A stretch of DNA of 64,000 nucleotides from CAMPJU01 sp036675265 (GCA_036675265.1 JAKFFJ010000028.1:15704-79703), one strand, 5' to 3'. Numbered from the stretch's first letter, positions 8,738 to 19,288 are shown. Notes: generated by a model not told the origin, from the sequence alone. Numbers and translations: made by a program.

Positions 8738-9301
8738 ATGACCGACGAACACGACCTCACCGCGCCGCCCGAGGTGCTCTACGAAGGACGCTGGCTGCGC
8801 ATGTGCCGCCGCGGCCGCTGGGAATTCGCCGAACGCACCCATGGCGAAGGCATGGCGGTGATCATCATTGCGCGCACGCCGGACGACCGCGTGCTGTTCG
8901 TGGAGCAGCCGCGCGTGCCGCTCGGGGCCCGCACCATCGAGATGCCCGCGGGCCTGGTCGGCGACCAGGCCGGGGAGGATTCGCTCGAGGATGCGGCCCG
9001 GCGCGAACTCGAGGAGGAGACCGGCTGGCGCCCCGGCCGGGTCGAGGTGCTGCTCGTCGGCCCCACGTCCTCCGGGATGAGCAGCGAACGGATCGCGTTC
9101 GTCCGTGCGCTCGACCTCGTCCGCACCGGGCCGGGCGGGGGCGACGACAGCGAGGACATCACGGTGCACGCGATCCCGCGGCCCGAAGCCCCGGCCTGGC
9201 TGGTCGCCAAGCAGCGCGAGGGTTACGAGGTCGACCTGAAGCTCTGGGCCGGCCTGTGGATGCTCGAGCGCAACCCCGACGGGACGCCCGTCGACGCCTA
9301 G
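8738..9301 (+). CDS. Nudix hydrolase, ADP-ribose pyrophosphatase-like
   Basis: This 187-residue protein has a Nudix box: GLVGDQAGEDSLE followed by RRELEEETGW. Compared with the consensus, an Asp sits where the first Glu is expected, or there is one extra residue in the box; the catalytic RELEEE is intact. The fold around it (AVIIIARTPDDRVLFVEQPR before, VGPTSSGMSSERIAFVRA after) resembles the ADP-sugar/NDP-sugar diphosphatase group. The protein most likely hydrolyses ADP-ribose or a similar nucleoside diphosphate; the precise substrate is not decidable. It is convergent with pip, sharing the last bases. Confidence 0.85.
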   Translation: MTDEHDLTAPPEVLYEGRWLRMCRRGRWEFAERTHGEGMAVIIIARTPDDRVLFVEQPRVPLGARTIEMPAGLVGDQAGEDSLEDAARRELEEETGWRPGRVEVLLVGPTSSGMSSERIAFVRALDLVRTGPGGGDDSEDITVHAIPRPEAPAWLVAKQREGYEVDLKLWAGLWMLERNPDGTPVDA

Positions 9302-10245
9302 CCGCCGGCGAACCGGTCGGTCGCTTCCAGCAGGGCGTGGGCATTCTCGGCCTCGAACGCGGAGTGCCCCGAAGCGGGATTGATCACCAGCGCCGCCTTC
9401 GGCCATGCCTTGTGCAGTTCCCAGGCGCTGCGGATCGGGCAGACGACGTCGTAGCGGCCGTGGACGATGACCCCCGGGATGTCGGCGATGCGGTGGACGT
9501 CCCGCAACAACTGGTCCTCGACCTCGAAGAAGCCGCCGTTGACGAAGTAATGGTTCTCGATCCGGGCGAATGCGAGCGCGAACTTCGCGTCCTCGTGGCC
9601 GGTGACGAAATCCGCGTCGACGTGCAGGAAGCTGGTGGCGCCTTCCCAGACGCTCCAGGCGCGCGCGGCCGCAAGGCGCGTGGCTTCGTCGTCCGAGGTC
9701 AGGCGCCGGTGGTACGCGCTGATCAGGTCGTGGCGCTCCACTTCGGGGATGGCGCCGAGGTAGTGTTCCCATGCGTCGGGGAACAGGTTCGATGCCCCTT
9801 CCTGGTAGAACCACTCCAGTTCCCAGCGACGCAGCATGAAGATGCCGCGCAGCACGAGTTCGGTGACCTGCCGCGGGTGCGCCTCGGCGTAGGCGAGCGC
9901 GAGGGTCGAGCCCCAGCTGCCGCCGAACACCTGCCAGCGGTCGATGCCCAGGTGCACGCGCAGCTTCTCGATGTCCTCCACCAGGTGCCACGTGGTGTTG
10001 TCCACCAGGTCCGCATGCGGTGTCGAACGTCCCGCGCCGCGCTGGTCGAACAGCACGATCCGGTACTTCGCCGGGTCGTGGAAGCGCCGCATCTTGGCAC
10101 TGCAGCCGCCACCGGGGCCGCCATGCAGCATCACGACCGGCTTGCCGCCGGGATTGCCGCACTGCTCGTAGTACAGCGCGTGGCGCCCGTCGACCTGCAG
10201 GGTCCCGGTGTCGTAGGGCTCGATGTCTGGATAAAGCGTTCGCAC
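9298..10245 (-). CDS. pip: Proline iminopeptidase
   Basis: This 315-residue alpha/beta-hydrolase releases N-terminal proline from peptides in the cytoplasm. Motifs: HGGPGGGCS (oxyanion hole), DQRGAGRSTPHA, nucleophile Ser in GGSWGSTLAL, Asp in VHGRYDVVCP and His in NPASGHSAFE. The GTG at 10245 is chosen: it gives VRTLYPDIEPYDTG, the standard N-terminus, and has GGAGGA 6 nt upstream. The frame stays open far upstream through prmC but that is not coding in this frame. The stop overlaps the convergent Nudix gene by 4 bases. Confidence 0.93.
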   Translation of the reverse strand: MRTLYPDIEPYDTGTLQVDGRHALYYEQCGNPGGKPVVMLHGGPGGGCSAKMRRFHDPAKYRIVLFDQRGAGRSTPHADLVDNTTWHLVEDIEKLRVHLGIDRWQVFGGSWGSTLALAYAEAHPRQVTELVLRGIFMLRRWELEWFYQEGASNLFPDAWEHYLGAIPEVERHDLISAYHRRLTSDDEATRLAAARAWSVWEGATSFLHVDADFVTGHEDAKFALAFARIENHYFVNGGFFEVEDQLLRDVHRIADIPGVIVHGRYDVVCPIRSAWELHKAWPKAALVINPASGHSAFEAENAHALLEATDRFAGG

Positions 10246-10283
10246 GGTGGCTCCTCCGGATGGGGGGTCGAGGATGCGCGGCG

Positions 10284-11111
10284 CTAGCCGCACAGGCAAC
10301 CCGCGGTGACGCGGTCGCGGCCTTCGAGGTCCCGCGCGGTGGCGACGCCGGCCAATCCGGCCTCGAGGAACAGCGCGCGGACCGCCGCGCCCTGTTCCCA
10401 ACCGTGCTCGACCAGCAACCAGGCGCCCGGCAGCAGGTGGCGAGGTGCGCCGCCGGCGATCTCGCGGATGGCGTCCAGCCCGTCGTGTCCGGACACCAGT
10501 GCGGCGCGCGGTTCGTGCCGCAGGTCGCCTTCCGACAGGTGCGGGTCGCCCTCCGCGATGTAGGGCGGGTTGCTGGCGACCAGGTCGAAGCGCGTGTCGC
10601 CCACGGCGTGCCACCAGTGGCCGCGCGCGAACGCGACGTTGCCGAGGCCGAGCCGCGCCGCGTTGGCGCGCGCGACGTCCAGCGCATCCCCACTCGCATC
10701 CGTCGCCAGCACCGACGCCATCGGCCTTGCGCGCGCCAGCGCCAGCGCGACCGCACCGCTGCCGGTGCCCAGGTCCGCGGCGCGCGACGGCCGGTCCACC
10801 GGGAGCCGGTCCAGCGCCAGGTCCACCAGCAGTTCCGTTTCGGGCCGCGGGACCAGCGTGGCCGGCGACACGTCCAGGTCGAGGTCGTGGAAGCCGCGAC
10901 GGCCGGTGAGGTAGGCGACGGGCACGCCCGCGCGCCGGCGCTCGACCAGGCCCGAGAACCGGGCGGCCAGGGCGGGCGCCAGGACGTCGTCGCCGTGCGC
11001 GTAGAGCCAGCCGCGCCCGCGTCCCAGGACATGCGCCAGCAGGACCTCCGCATCGCCCGGTTCCAGCTGTCCGCGCGCCTCGCGCAACGCTGCTTCCACG
11101 CTGGGTGGCAT
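10284..11111 (-). CDS. prmC: Release factor glutamine N5-methyltransferase
   Basis: This 275-residue PrmC/HemK enzyme methylates the Gln of the GGQ motif in release factors RF1 and RF2 using S-adenosylmethionine. The N-terminal helical domain (~1-80) is followed by the methyltransferase fold with ADLGTGSGAVALALA (SAM binding) and the substrate-binding NPPY in LVASNPPYIAEGD. ATG at 11111 (MPPSVEAALREAR) gives the usual family length; an upstream ATG at 11156 would add 15 residues of poor similarity. It normally lies beside prfA, but not here; pip follows 38 bases downstream. It ends with the unusual CLCG tail. Confidence 0.92.
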   Translation of the reverse strand: MPPSVEAALREARGQLEPGDAEVLLAHVLGRGRGWLYAHGDDVLAPALAARFSGLVERRRAGVPVAYLTGRRGFHDLDLDVSPATLVPRPETELLVDLALDRLPVDRPSRAADLGTGSGAVALALARARPMASVLATDASGDALDVARANAARLGLGNVAFARGHWWHAVGDTRFDLVASNPPYIAEGDPHLSEGDLRHEPRAALVSGHDGLDAIREIAGGAPRHLLPGAWLLVEHGWEQGAAVRALFLEAGLAGVATARDLEGRDRVTAGCLCG

Positions 11112-11225
11112 GCGACCTGGCTCTCCATTCAGCGCGGCTCCGCGACGGACGCGCATCGTACGCGACGCCTTCCGGCCAACGTCCGGCGCCCACGCCCCGC
11201 TGACGACGGCCTAACGGGTGACGCG

Positions 11226-11262
11226 ATAGCCTGTAGCTATCGATGCAATGAAAACTATCGAT
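11226..11262 (+). promoter_or_regulatory. Candidate OxyR operator upstream of ahpC
   Basis: The established OxyR site has four tetranucleotides, ATAG-n7-CTAT-n7-ATAG-n7-CTAT. Here ATAG (11226) and CTAT (11237) with a 7-base spacer match exactly. They are followed after 7 bases by ATGA (11248) and after 7 more by CGAT (11259), each a partial match. The octamer CTATCGAT occurs at 11237 and 11255, and TATCGATA follows at 11270. This AT-rich patch is the only one between prmC and ahpC. With oxyR two genes downstream, autoregulated peroxide induction is the likely role; no binding evidence exists here. Confidence 0.6.
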
Positions 11263-11333
11263 TTTCATTTATCGATAGGCAGGCCTAACCTGTCCGGACT
11301 TTCCCCCCACCCCGACCACGAGGAACCCCCGCG

Positions 11334-11897
11334 ATGTCCCTGATCAACACCGAAATCAAGCCGTTCAAGGCCCAGGCCTTCCAGGACGGCAAGTTCCGCG
11401 AAGTCACCGAGGCCGACCTGAAGGGCAAGTGGTCCGTGGTGTTCTTCTACCCGGCCGACTTCACCTTCGTCTGCCCGACCGAGCTCGAGGACCTGGCGGG
11501 CAAGTACGACGAGCTCAAGAAGATGGGCGTGGAGGTCTACAGCGTCTCGACCGACACCCATTTCTCGCACAAGGCCTGGCACGACACTTCCGAAGCCATC
11601 AAGAAGATCCGCTACACCATGATCGGCGACCCGACCGGCACGATCAGCACCAACTTCGAAGTGCTGCGCCCGGGCCAGGGCCTGGCCGACCGGGGCACCT
11701 TCGTCATCGACCCGGACGGCATCATCCAGGCGATGGAAGTCACCGCCGAGGGCATCGGCCGCGACGCCGACGACCTGGTGCGCAAGGTCAAGGCCGCGCA
11801 GTACGTCGCTTCGCATCCGGGCGAGGTCTGCCCCGCCAAGTGGAAGGAAGGCGAGAAGACCCTCAAGCCGTCGCTGGACCTGGTCGGCAAGATCTGA
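11334..11897 (+). CDS. ahpC: Alkyl hydroperoxide reductase subunit C (2-Cys peroxiredoxin)
   Basis: This 187-residue protein is the AhpC/Prx1 peroxidase that reduces H2O2 and organic peroxides. The peroxidatic Cys47 sits in DFTFVCPTELEDL and the resolving Cys166 in GEVCPAKW near the C-terminus; the length equals E. coli AhpC. AhpF, the next gene, re-reduces it. The upstream region has an OxyR-like site. A GC-rich hairpin follows the stop, which may set the ahpC to ahpF expression ratio, as AhpC is normally made in excess. Confidence 0.97.
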   Translation: MSLINTEIKPFKAQAFQDGKFREVTEADLKGKWSVVFFYPADFTFVCPTELEDLAGKYDELKKMGVEVYSVSTDTHFSHKAWHDTSEAIKKIRYTMIGDPTGTISTNFEVLRPGQGLADRGTFVIDPDGIIQAMEVTAEGIGRDADDLVRKVKAAQYVASHPGEVCPAKWKEGEKTLKPSLDLVGKI

Positions 11898-11910
11898 CGC
11901 GACACCGCGA

Positions 11911-11933
11911 CCGGGCGGCCCAGCGCCGCCCGG
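11911..11933 (+). terminator. GC-rich hairpin between ahpC and ahpF
   Basis: A perfect 9-bp stem (CCGGGCGGC with GCCGCCCGG, loop CCAGC) lies 13 bases after the ahpC stop. The nearest T-run is at 11954-11959, about 20 bases further, so it is not a canonical intrinsic terminator. It could protect the ahpC transcript end or attenuate read-through to ahpF. Confidence 0.4.
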
Positions 11934-11979
11934 ACCGCGTGCTCCCTCCCCCCTTTTTTCCACGGACCACGGCACCCCC

Positions 11980-13614
11980 ATGCTCGACACCGACCTCCGC
12001 AACCAGTTGCAGGCCTACCTCGAAAAGCTCCGGCAGCCGATCGAGCTCGTCGCCTCGCTCGATGGTGGCGACAGCTCTCGCGAGCTCGAAGCCCTGCTCC
12101 AGGACATCGCGACGATGTCCGACAAGATCAGTTATCGCCGGGACGACGACGCGTCCGCGCGCAAGCCGTCGTTCGGCATCGTGCGCGCGGGCACCGACAT
12201 CGACGTGCGCTTCGCCGGGATCCCGCTGGGCCACGAGTTCACCTCGCTGGTGCTTGCGCTGCTGTGGGTCGGCGGGCATCCGCCGAAGATCGACGACGCG
12301 ACTGCAGACCAGGTCCGCGACCTCGAAAGCGGGTCGCCCGACGGCAAGTTCCGTTTCGAGACCTACATGTCGCTCTCGTGCCAGAGCTGCCCGGACACGG
12401 TGCAGGCGCTGAACCTGATGAGCGTCGTCAACCCGAACATCCAGCACGTCGCCATCGACGGCGCGCTGTACCAGGACGAGGTCGAGGCGCGCGAGGTCAT
12501 GTCCGTGCCCACGATCTTCCTCAACGGAAAGCCCTTCGACCAGGGCCGCATGACCGTCGAACAGATCCTCGCGAAGCTCGACACGGGCGCCGCCGCGCGC
12601 GCGGCCGGCGAGATCGCGAAGAAGGACCCCTTCGACATGCTCGTCATCGGCGGCGGCCCCGCCGGTGCCGCCGCGGCGATCTACGCCGCGCGCAAGGGCA
12701 TCCGCACGGGCATCGCGGCCGAGCGCTTCGGCGGCCAGGTGCTGGACACCCTGTCGATCGAGAACTTCGTGTCCGTGTCGTACACCGAGGGCCCGAAGCT
12801 CGCCACGGCGCTCGAGCAGCACGTGCACGACTACGAGGTCGACGTGATGAACCTCCAGCGCGCCACGGGCCTGGTGCCCGCGCGCGAGCCGGGCGGCCTG
12901 ATCGAGGTGAAACTCGAGAACGGCGCGTCGCTCAGGTCGCGCTCGGTCGTGCTGTCCACCGGCGCGCGCTGGCGCCAGCTCGGCGTGCCCGGCGAGGACC
13001 AGTACCGCAACAAGGGCGTGGCCTATTGCCCGCACTGCGACGGCCCGCTGTACAAGGGCAAGCGCGTGGCGGTGGTCGGCGGCGGCAACTCGGGCGTGGA
13101 GGCGGCCATCGACCTGGCGGGCATCGTCGAGCACGTGACCCTGATCGAGTTCGACCACCAGCTGCGCGCCGACGACGTGTTGCAGCGCAAGCTGCGCAGC
13201 CTGTCGAACGTGGACGTGGTGGTGTCGGCGCGCACGACCGAGGTCACCGGCGACGGCCAGCGCGTGGACGGGCTCCTCTACGAAGACCGCAAGTCCGGGG
13301 ACGTCCGGCGGATCGACCTGGCCGGCGTGTTCGTCCAGATCGGCCTGCTGCCCAACACCGAGTGGCTCAAGGGCGTGGTGGAACTGAGTCCGCGCGGGGA
13401 GATCGTAATCGACGAGCGCGGCGGCACTTCGCTGCCGGGCGTGTTCGCCGCAGGCGACGCGACGACCGTGCCCTACAAGCAGATCGTGATCGCGATGGGC
13501 GCGGGCTGCACCGCGTCGCTCAGCGCCTTCGACTACCTGATTCGCTCTCCGGACGCCAGCGCGCTCGATGTCAGCACCTCCGCGCCCGGCGAAGCACGGG
13601 CCGCGGCGGCCTGA
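11980..13614 (+). CDS. ahpF: Alkyl hydroperoxide reductase subunit F
   Basis: This 544-residue flavoprotein disulfide reductase passes electrons from NADH to AhpC. The N-terminal part (~1-200) is the tandem thioredoxin-fold domain with the redox pair in SLSCQSCPDT. The thioredoxin-reductase-like part has the FAD site VIGGGPAGAAAAIYAARKG, the redox pair in AYCPHCDGP and the NADH site VVGGGNSGVEAAIDLAG. It ends with ALDVSTSAP, after the GCTASLSAFDYLI segment typical of the family. The gene is 82 bases downstream of ahpC and 10 bases upstream of oxyR. Confidence 0.96.
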   Translation: MLDTDLRNQLQAYLEKLRQPIELVASLDGGDSSRELEALLQDIATMSDKISYRRDDDASARKPSFGIVRAGTDIDVRFAGIPLGHEFTSLVLALLWVGGHPPKIDDATADQVRDLESGSPDGKFRFETYMSLSCQSCPDTVQALNLMSVVNPNIQHVAIDGALYQDEVEAREVMSVPTIFLNGKPFDQGRMTVEQILAKLDTGAAARAAGEIAKKDPFDMLVIGGGPAGAAAAIYAARKGIRTGIAAERFGGQVLDTLSIENFVSVSYTEGPKLATALEQHVHDYEVDVMNLQRATGLVPAREPGGLIEVKLENGASLRSRSVVLSTGARWRQLGVPGEDQYRNKGVAYCPHCDGPLYKGKRVAVVGGGNSGVEAAIDLAGIVEHVTLIEFDHQLRADDVLQRKLRSLSNVDVVVSARTTEVTGDGQRVDGLLYEDRKSGDVRRIDLAGVFVQIGLLPNTEWLKGVVELSPRGEIVIDERGGTSLPGVFAAGDATTVPYKQIVIAMGAGCTASLSAFDYLIRSPDASALDVSTSAPGEARAAAA

Positions 13615-13624
13615 CCCCCGGCCC

Positions 13625-14551
13625 ATGAACCTGCGCGACCTGAAATACCTGGTGGCGCTGGCCGACCACCGGCACTTCGGGCGCGCGGCGGAGGCGAGCT
13701 TCGTCAGCCAGCCAACCCTCTCCACGCAGATCCGCAAGCTGGAGGAGGAACTGGGCGTGCCGCTGGTGGAGCGCGCGCCGCGCCGGGTGATGCTGACGCC
13801 GGTCGGCGCCGACATCGCCGAGCGCGCGCGCAAGGTCATCGCCGATGTCGAGCAGATGGGCGAGATCGCGCGGCGCAGCATGGACCCCGAAGCGGGCACG
13901 GTGCGGCTGGGCCTGTTCCCGACACTCGCGCCCTACCTGCTGCCGCACGTGCTGCCGGGGATTCGGCGCAGGTTCCCGCGGCTGGAACTGCTGCTGGTGG
14001 AGGAGAAGACCGACCAGGTGCTCGCGCGCCTGCGCGACGGGCGCCTGGACGCAGGCATCCTCGCGCTGCCACTGCACGACGAGCAGTTGCACGTCGAGCC
14101 GCTGTTCGACGAACCGTTCGTGCTGGCGGTGCCGCGTGCGCACGAACTCGCCTCGCGCGCATCGGTCCCGGTGTCCGGTCTCGACGACCGCCACCTGCTG
14201 CTGCTGGAGGAAGGCCATTGCCTGCGCGACCAGGCGCTGGCGGTCTGCCGCCTGGCCGGTGCCGACGAACGCGACGGCTTTCGCGCCACGTCGCTGGAAA
14301 CGCTGCGCCAGATGGTCGCCGCCGGTGTCGGCATCACGCTGCTGCCGGTGCTCGCCGTGCAGCCACCCGTGCCGCCCTCGCCCGACATCGCGCTCGTGCC
14401 GTTCCGCCGCCCCGCCCCGCACCGCCGGATCGCGATGGCGTGGCGTCGCAGTTCCGCGATGGACGGGTTCCTGCGCAAGCTCGCCACGGAATTCCGCCGG
14501 CTGCCGCCGGACCTGCTGAAACCCGCGCCGGGCCGGGGCGCCGCCCATTGA
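13625..14551 (+). CDS. oxyR: Hydrogen peroxide-sensing LysR-type regulator OxyR
   Basis: This 308-residue protein has an N-terminal winged helix-turn-helix (NLRDLKYLVALADHRHFGRA, SQPTLSTQIRKLEEELG) and a periplasmic-binding-like sensor domain. The redox cysteines fall at 199 and 208 (EGHCLRDQALAVCRLA), the same numbers as in E. coli OxyR, so disulfide-based peroxide sensing should be retained. ATG at 13625 follows the ahpF stop by 10 bases. Placement behind ahpC-ahpF is the known Xanthomonas arrangement. Targets likely include ahpC through the operator at 11226. Confidence 0.96.
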   Translation: MNLRDLKYLVALADHRHFGRAAEASFVSQPTLSTQIRKLEEELGVPLVERAPRRVMLTPVGADIAERARKVIADVEQMGEIARRSMDPEAGTVRLGLFPTLAPYLLPHVLPGIRRRFPRLELLLVEEKTDQVLARLRDGRLDAGILALPLHDEQLHVEPLFDEPFVLAVPRAHELASRASVPVSGLDDRHLLLLEEGHCLRDQALAVCRLAGADERDGFRATSLETLRQMVAAGVGITLLPVLAVQPPVPPSPDIALVPFRRPAPHRRIAMAWRRSSAMDGFLRKLATEFRRLPPDLLKPAPGRGAAH

Positions 14552-14558
14552 CCCGGGC

Positions 14559-15143
14559 TCAGGCGCCGGTGCCCACCGGGCACGCCACGCCGGTGCCGCC
14601 GATGCCGCAGTAGCCCCCGGGATTCCGCGACAGGTACTGCTGGTGTGCCTGCTCCGCGTAGTGGAAGGGCGGTGCGGGATACACGATCTCCGTGGTGATC
14701 GCGCCGAAGCCCGCGCCGGTCAGCCGCGCCTGGTAGGCGTCCCGGCTGGCCAGCGCCGCCGCGTGCTGCGCGGGCGTCGTGCAATGGACCACGGAGCGGT
14801 ATTGGCTGCCGACGTCGTTGCCCTGGCGCATGCCCTGCGTCGGATCGTGGCCCTCCCAGAACAGCTGCAGCAGGCGCTCGAACGACACCACCGCCGGGTC
14901 ATGCACCACCAGCACCACTTCCGCATGGCCGGTGCGCCCCTCGCAGACCTCCCGGTACGTCGGGTCCGGCGTGCTGCCACCGGCGTAGCCGGCGGCGGTG
15001 ACGTGCACGCCCGGCTCGCGCCAGAACATCCGCTCGGCGCCCCAGAAGCAGCCCATCCCGAAGTGGACGCGTTCCATGCCCGGGGTGTCGCCGCGCAGCG
15101 GGCGGCCGTTCACGTGGTGCGGTTCGGTCAACGGCATCGGCAT
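14559..15143 (-). CDS. msrA: Peptide methionine-(S)-sulfoxide reductase A
   Basis: This 194-residue enzyme repairs oxidised methionine. The catalytic Cys32 lies in FGMGCFWGAERMF, followed by YAGGSTPDPTYREVC and EGHDPTQGMRQGNDVGSQYRS, all conserved. C-terminal Cys residues (GGYCGIGG, VACPVG) are the recycling cysteines reduced by thioredoxin. It is convergent with oxyR with 7 bases between stops. A ~22-residue N-terminal extension precedes the core; a start at the internal Met23 is possible. MsrB is encoded separately at 25.5 kb. Confidence 0.95.
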   Translation of the reverse strand: MPMPLTEPHHVNGRPLRGDTPGMERVHFGMGCFWGAERMFWREPGVHVTAAGYAGGSTPDPTYREVCEGRTGHAEVVLVVHDPAVVSFERLLQLFWEGHDPTQGMRQGNDVGSQYRSVVHCTTPAQHAAALASRDAYQARLTGAGFGAITTEIVYPAPPFHYAEQAHQQYLSRNPGGYCGIGGTGVACPVGTGA

Positions 15144-15171
15144 GGCACGGCTCGCGGGTCGGCGGGCCAGC

Positions 15172-17433
15172 TTATGCCGCTTCGCCTCCGGCGTCCGTGG
15201 AGACCTCGACGCGATTGCGGCCGCCCCGCTTGGCCGCGTACAGCGCGCGGTCGGCCCGCTCGACCGCCGCGTCCGGATCGCGCTCGTGCATCCGCCGGGT
15301 GGCGACGCCGACGCTCACCGTCATCCGCAGCGACTGTCCGTTGCACTCGAGCACCTGCTGCTCGATCGCGCCGCGGATGCGCTCGGCGATCGGCACCGCG
15401 CCGGCGAGGTCGCGCCCAGGCAGCAGCACCAGGAACTCCTCGCCGCCGTAGCGACCGAGCGTGTCGCCCGGTCGCAGGCTGTTGCGCATCGTCTCGGACA
15501 AGGCGCGCAGGCATTCGTCGCCGGACGCATGGCCGTGCGTGTCGTTGATGGCCTTGAAGTGGTCCATGTCCACGAACAGCACCGCGACCGGCGCCTGCCG
15601 CTCCCAGGCCTGCGCGAAGCTGGCCGACAGGCACTGGTCGATGGCGCGCCGGTTGAGGGTGCCGGTCAGCGAATCGAGTTCCGCCGACCGTCGCAGGTGC
15701 AGCGCGGCGGCCGCCTCGTCCGCATGCACCACCGCCATGCGGCCGAACTCGGACGCCAGGGCGAGTTCGTCGTGGCTGAACCCCCTGGCCTCGTCGCGTT
15801 CGAGCAGCAGCACGCCCCAGCCGGGCGACGCGATCGGCAGCGGCACCACCGCGTGCAGGCGGCCCAGTGGCGCCGCCTCATCACCCGCCGGGGTGCCCGC
15901 CACCGTCCCGGCACGCCCGGCGACCGGCGTCTCGGCGGTGGCCAGCGGGAGTTGCAGCGGCGCCTGGGTCCGCGCCAGGCCCTTCATCATGCCCACCCGG
16001 TCGGCGAGCAGCGCCGTGACGTGCGGCCGGCGCGTTTCCGGTTCGGCCATCAGCACGTCCTGGCCATGCCAGCCGTGCGCCACCACGCCCGCGGAACGCA
16101 GGCGCAGCAGCGGAACGAGGTGCCGCAGGACCGCCTCGAACGCCGCCTGCTCCATCTCGCCTGGTGCCCGTTCACGCAGCCCCTGCTGCAGGGCCCGTGC
16201 GAGCGATGCGCGCCCCGCCTCGCGCCGGAGCCGGCGCTCGGAATCGTCGCGCGCCAGCCGGTCGCGTTCCCGCGCGGTGCGGTATTCGGTGATGCGGCCG
16301 GTGAGTCCGATCGCCAGCACCACGGCGCACCCGATCAGTGCCAGCTGGTAGCCGTGCCGGATCCAGAAGCCGTCGCTGCCGAATCCGCGCATCGCCATTT
16401 CATGCAGCGTGCCGGCCACCACCAGCATGGCCTGCATCGACAGCAGCGCGACGGGCACGCCGGGCCAGGCGCCCCGTCGCAGTGCCACGACGGTGCATGC
16501 CATGCAGCCGAAGGCGGACAGCTCCCAGCCAATCGTGGCGCCCCACTGCAACCACTCGCGCCCGGTGTCCAGGTTGAGCAGGCACACGGCCGCCAGCCCG
16601 AGCAGTGCGCCCGTCAGCCCGCGCAGGACGCGTCGCAGGCGGGGCGCCCGCTCGTCGACCGAGGCATAGCGCTGCATGACCAGCAGCGCCGACGCGCCCG
16701 TCAGCAGGATCAGCGTCCAGATCCCGGCCATCCGCCAGGCACCGAACCAGCGCAGCCACGGCAGCGTGTACAGGTGTCCGTTGAGCGAGAGCAGGACGGC
16801 CAGCGACGCCAGCAGGAACCCCGCCAGTGCCAGGAACGCCCGGTCGCGCGACGCGGCGAACAGCGATAGCGCGATCGCGATCAGCACGCCGAGGCACGCG
16901 TACAGGGCACCCGCCAATGCGATGGCGCGGTTTTCCAGCCGGATCGCGGCGTCGCGGCTCATGACCCGTGGCCAGAGCGTGCGCGGCGCGTCGGCGGCGA
17001 CGGCCAGGTCCAGCGTGCGCGGGCCGGACCAACCCGCCGGCAAGGTGAAACTGAAGGAGCCCGGGAGCAGGCCCGCTTCGCGGCGCGGCGCGAAGAAGTC
17101 GCGCACCTCGCCGTGCCATGTCCCCGATTCGAGGCGCAAGGCGAGGCTGTCGCGCTCCAGGCGCACCACCCAGGGGGGATCCCCCGGCAACGCATCCGGC
17201 AGGACGACGTGCAACCGGACCCGCACGTCCCCAGGGCCCGGGATCAGCACGCCGCGGCCACCGTCGACGAGCCGGGCGGACTTCCCGCCGTCCAGGAGCG
17301 CCAGGCGCACCGGCAGCGACGCCGCGGCAGGTGCATCGGCGCCGGGCCGGGCAGCCGGCTGCGGCATGCCCGCCATCGCGGCCGATGCCAGCACCCAGAC
17401 CATCGCCCCGCGACACGTCACCCCAAGCCGCAT
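15172..17433 (-). CDS. Membrane-bound diguanylate cyclase with 7TM-type sensor module
   Basis: This 753-residue protein has a signal-like N-terminus, a periplasmic beta-rich domain (~25-165, resembling 7TMR-DISM extracellular modules), and about seven membrane helices (~165-390). A linker with a GAF-like region (~410-570) leads to a C-terminal GGDEF domain. The active motif reads GRYGGEEFLVLLPG, and RPGD five residues upstream is an intact inhibitory I-site, so c-di-GMP synthesis with product feedback is expected. ATG at 17433 (MRLGVTCRG) is chosen; an earlier start adds only Arg-rich sequence. It is divergent from glnS. The sensed signal is unknown. Confidence 0.86.
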   Translation of the reverse strand: MRLGVTCRGAMVWVLASAAMAGMPQPAARPGADAPAAASLPVRLALLDGGKSARLVDGGRGVLIPGPGDVRVRLHVVLPDALPGDPPWVVRLERDSLALRLESGTWHGEVRDFFAPRREAGLLPGSFSFTLPAGWSGPRTLDLAVAADAPRTLWPRVMSRDAAIRLENRAIALAGALYACLGVLIAIALSLFAASRDRAFLALAGFLLASLAVLLSLNGHLYTLPWLRWFGAWRMAGIWTLILLTGASALLVMQRYASVDERAPRLRRVLRGLTGALLGLAAVCLLNLDTGREWLQWGATIGWELSAFGCMACTVVALRRGAWPGVPVALLSMQAMLVVAGTLHEMAMRGFGSDGFWIRHGYQLALIGCAVVLAIGLTGRITEYRTARERDRLARDDSERRLRREAGRASLARALQQGLRERAPGEMEQAAFEAVLRHLVPLLRLRSAGVVAHGWHGQDVLMAEPETRRPHVTALLADRVGMMKGLARTQAPLQLPLATAETPVAGRAGTVAGTPAGDEAAPLGRLHAVVPLPIASPGWGVLLLERDEARGFSHDELALASEFGRMAVVHADEAAAALHLRRSAELDSLTGTLNRRAIDQCLSASFAQAWERQAPVAVLFVDMDHFKAINDTHGHASGDECLRALSETMRNSLRPGDTLGRYGGEEFLVLLPGRDLAGAVPIAERIRGAIEQQVLECNGQSLRMTVSVGVATRRMHERDPDAAVERADRALYAAKRGGRNRVEVSTDAGGEAA

Positions 17434-17519
17434 GCGCGCTCCCCTCCGCCCGCGGTCGCCCGGAGCATACGCCCGCAACCGCTACACTGGACGCCGCACC
17501 TCGCCTGTCCAGCCTCCGC

Positions 17520-19286
<1,767 letters not shown>

Positions 19287-19288
19287 CG

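Noticed and set aside
8570..11128. An 852-codon minus-strand frame through Nudix, pip and prmC
   Set aside because: It is out of frame with pip and prmC, both of which have intact motifs in their own frames; its composition is Arg/Ser/Thr-rich.
11911..11960. A full intrinsic terminator after ahpC
   Set aside because: The hairpin is good but the T-run is about 20 bases too far, and ahpF follows in the same operon; listed only as a hairpin.
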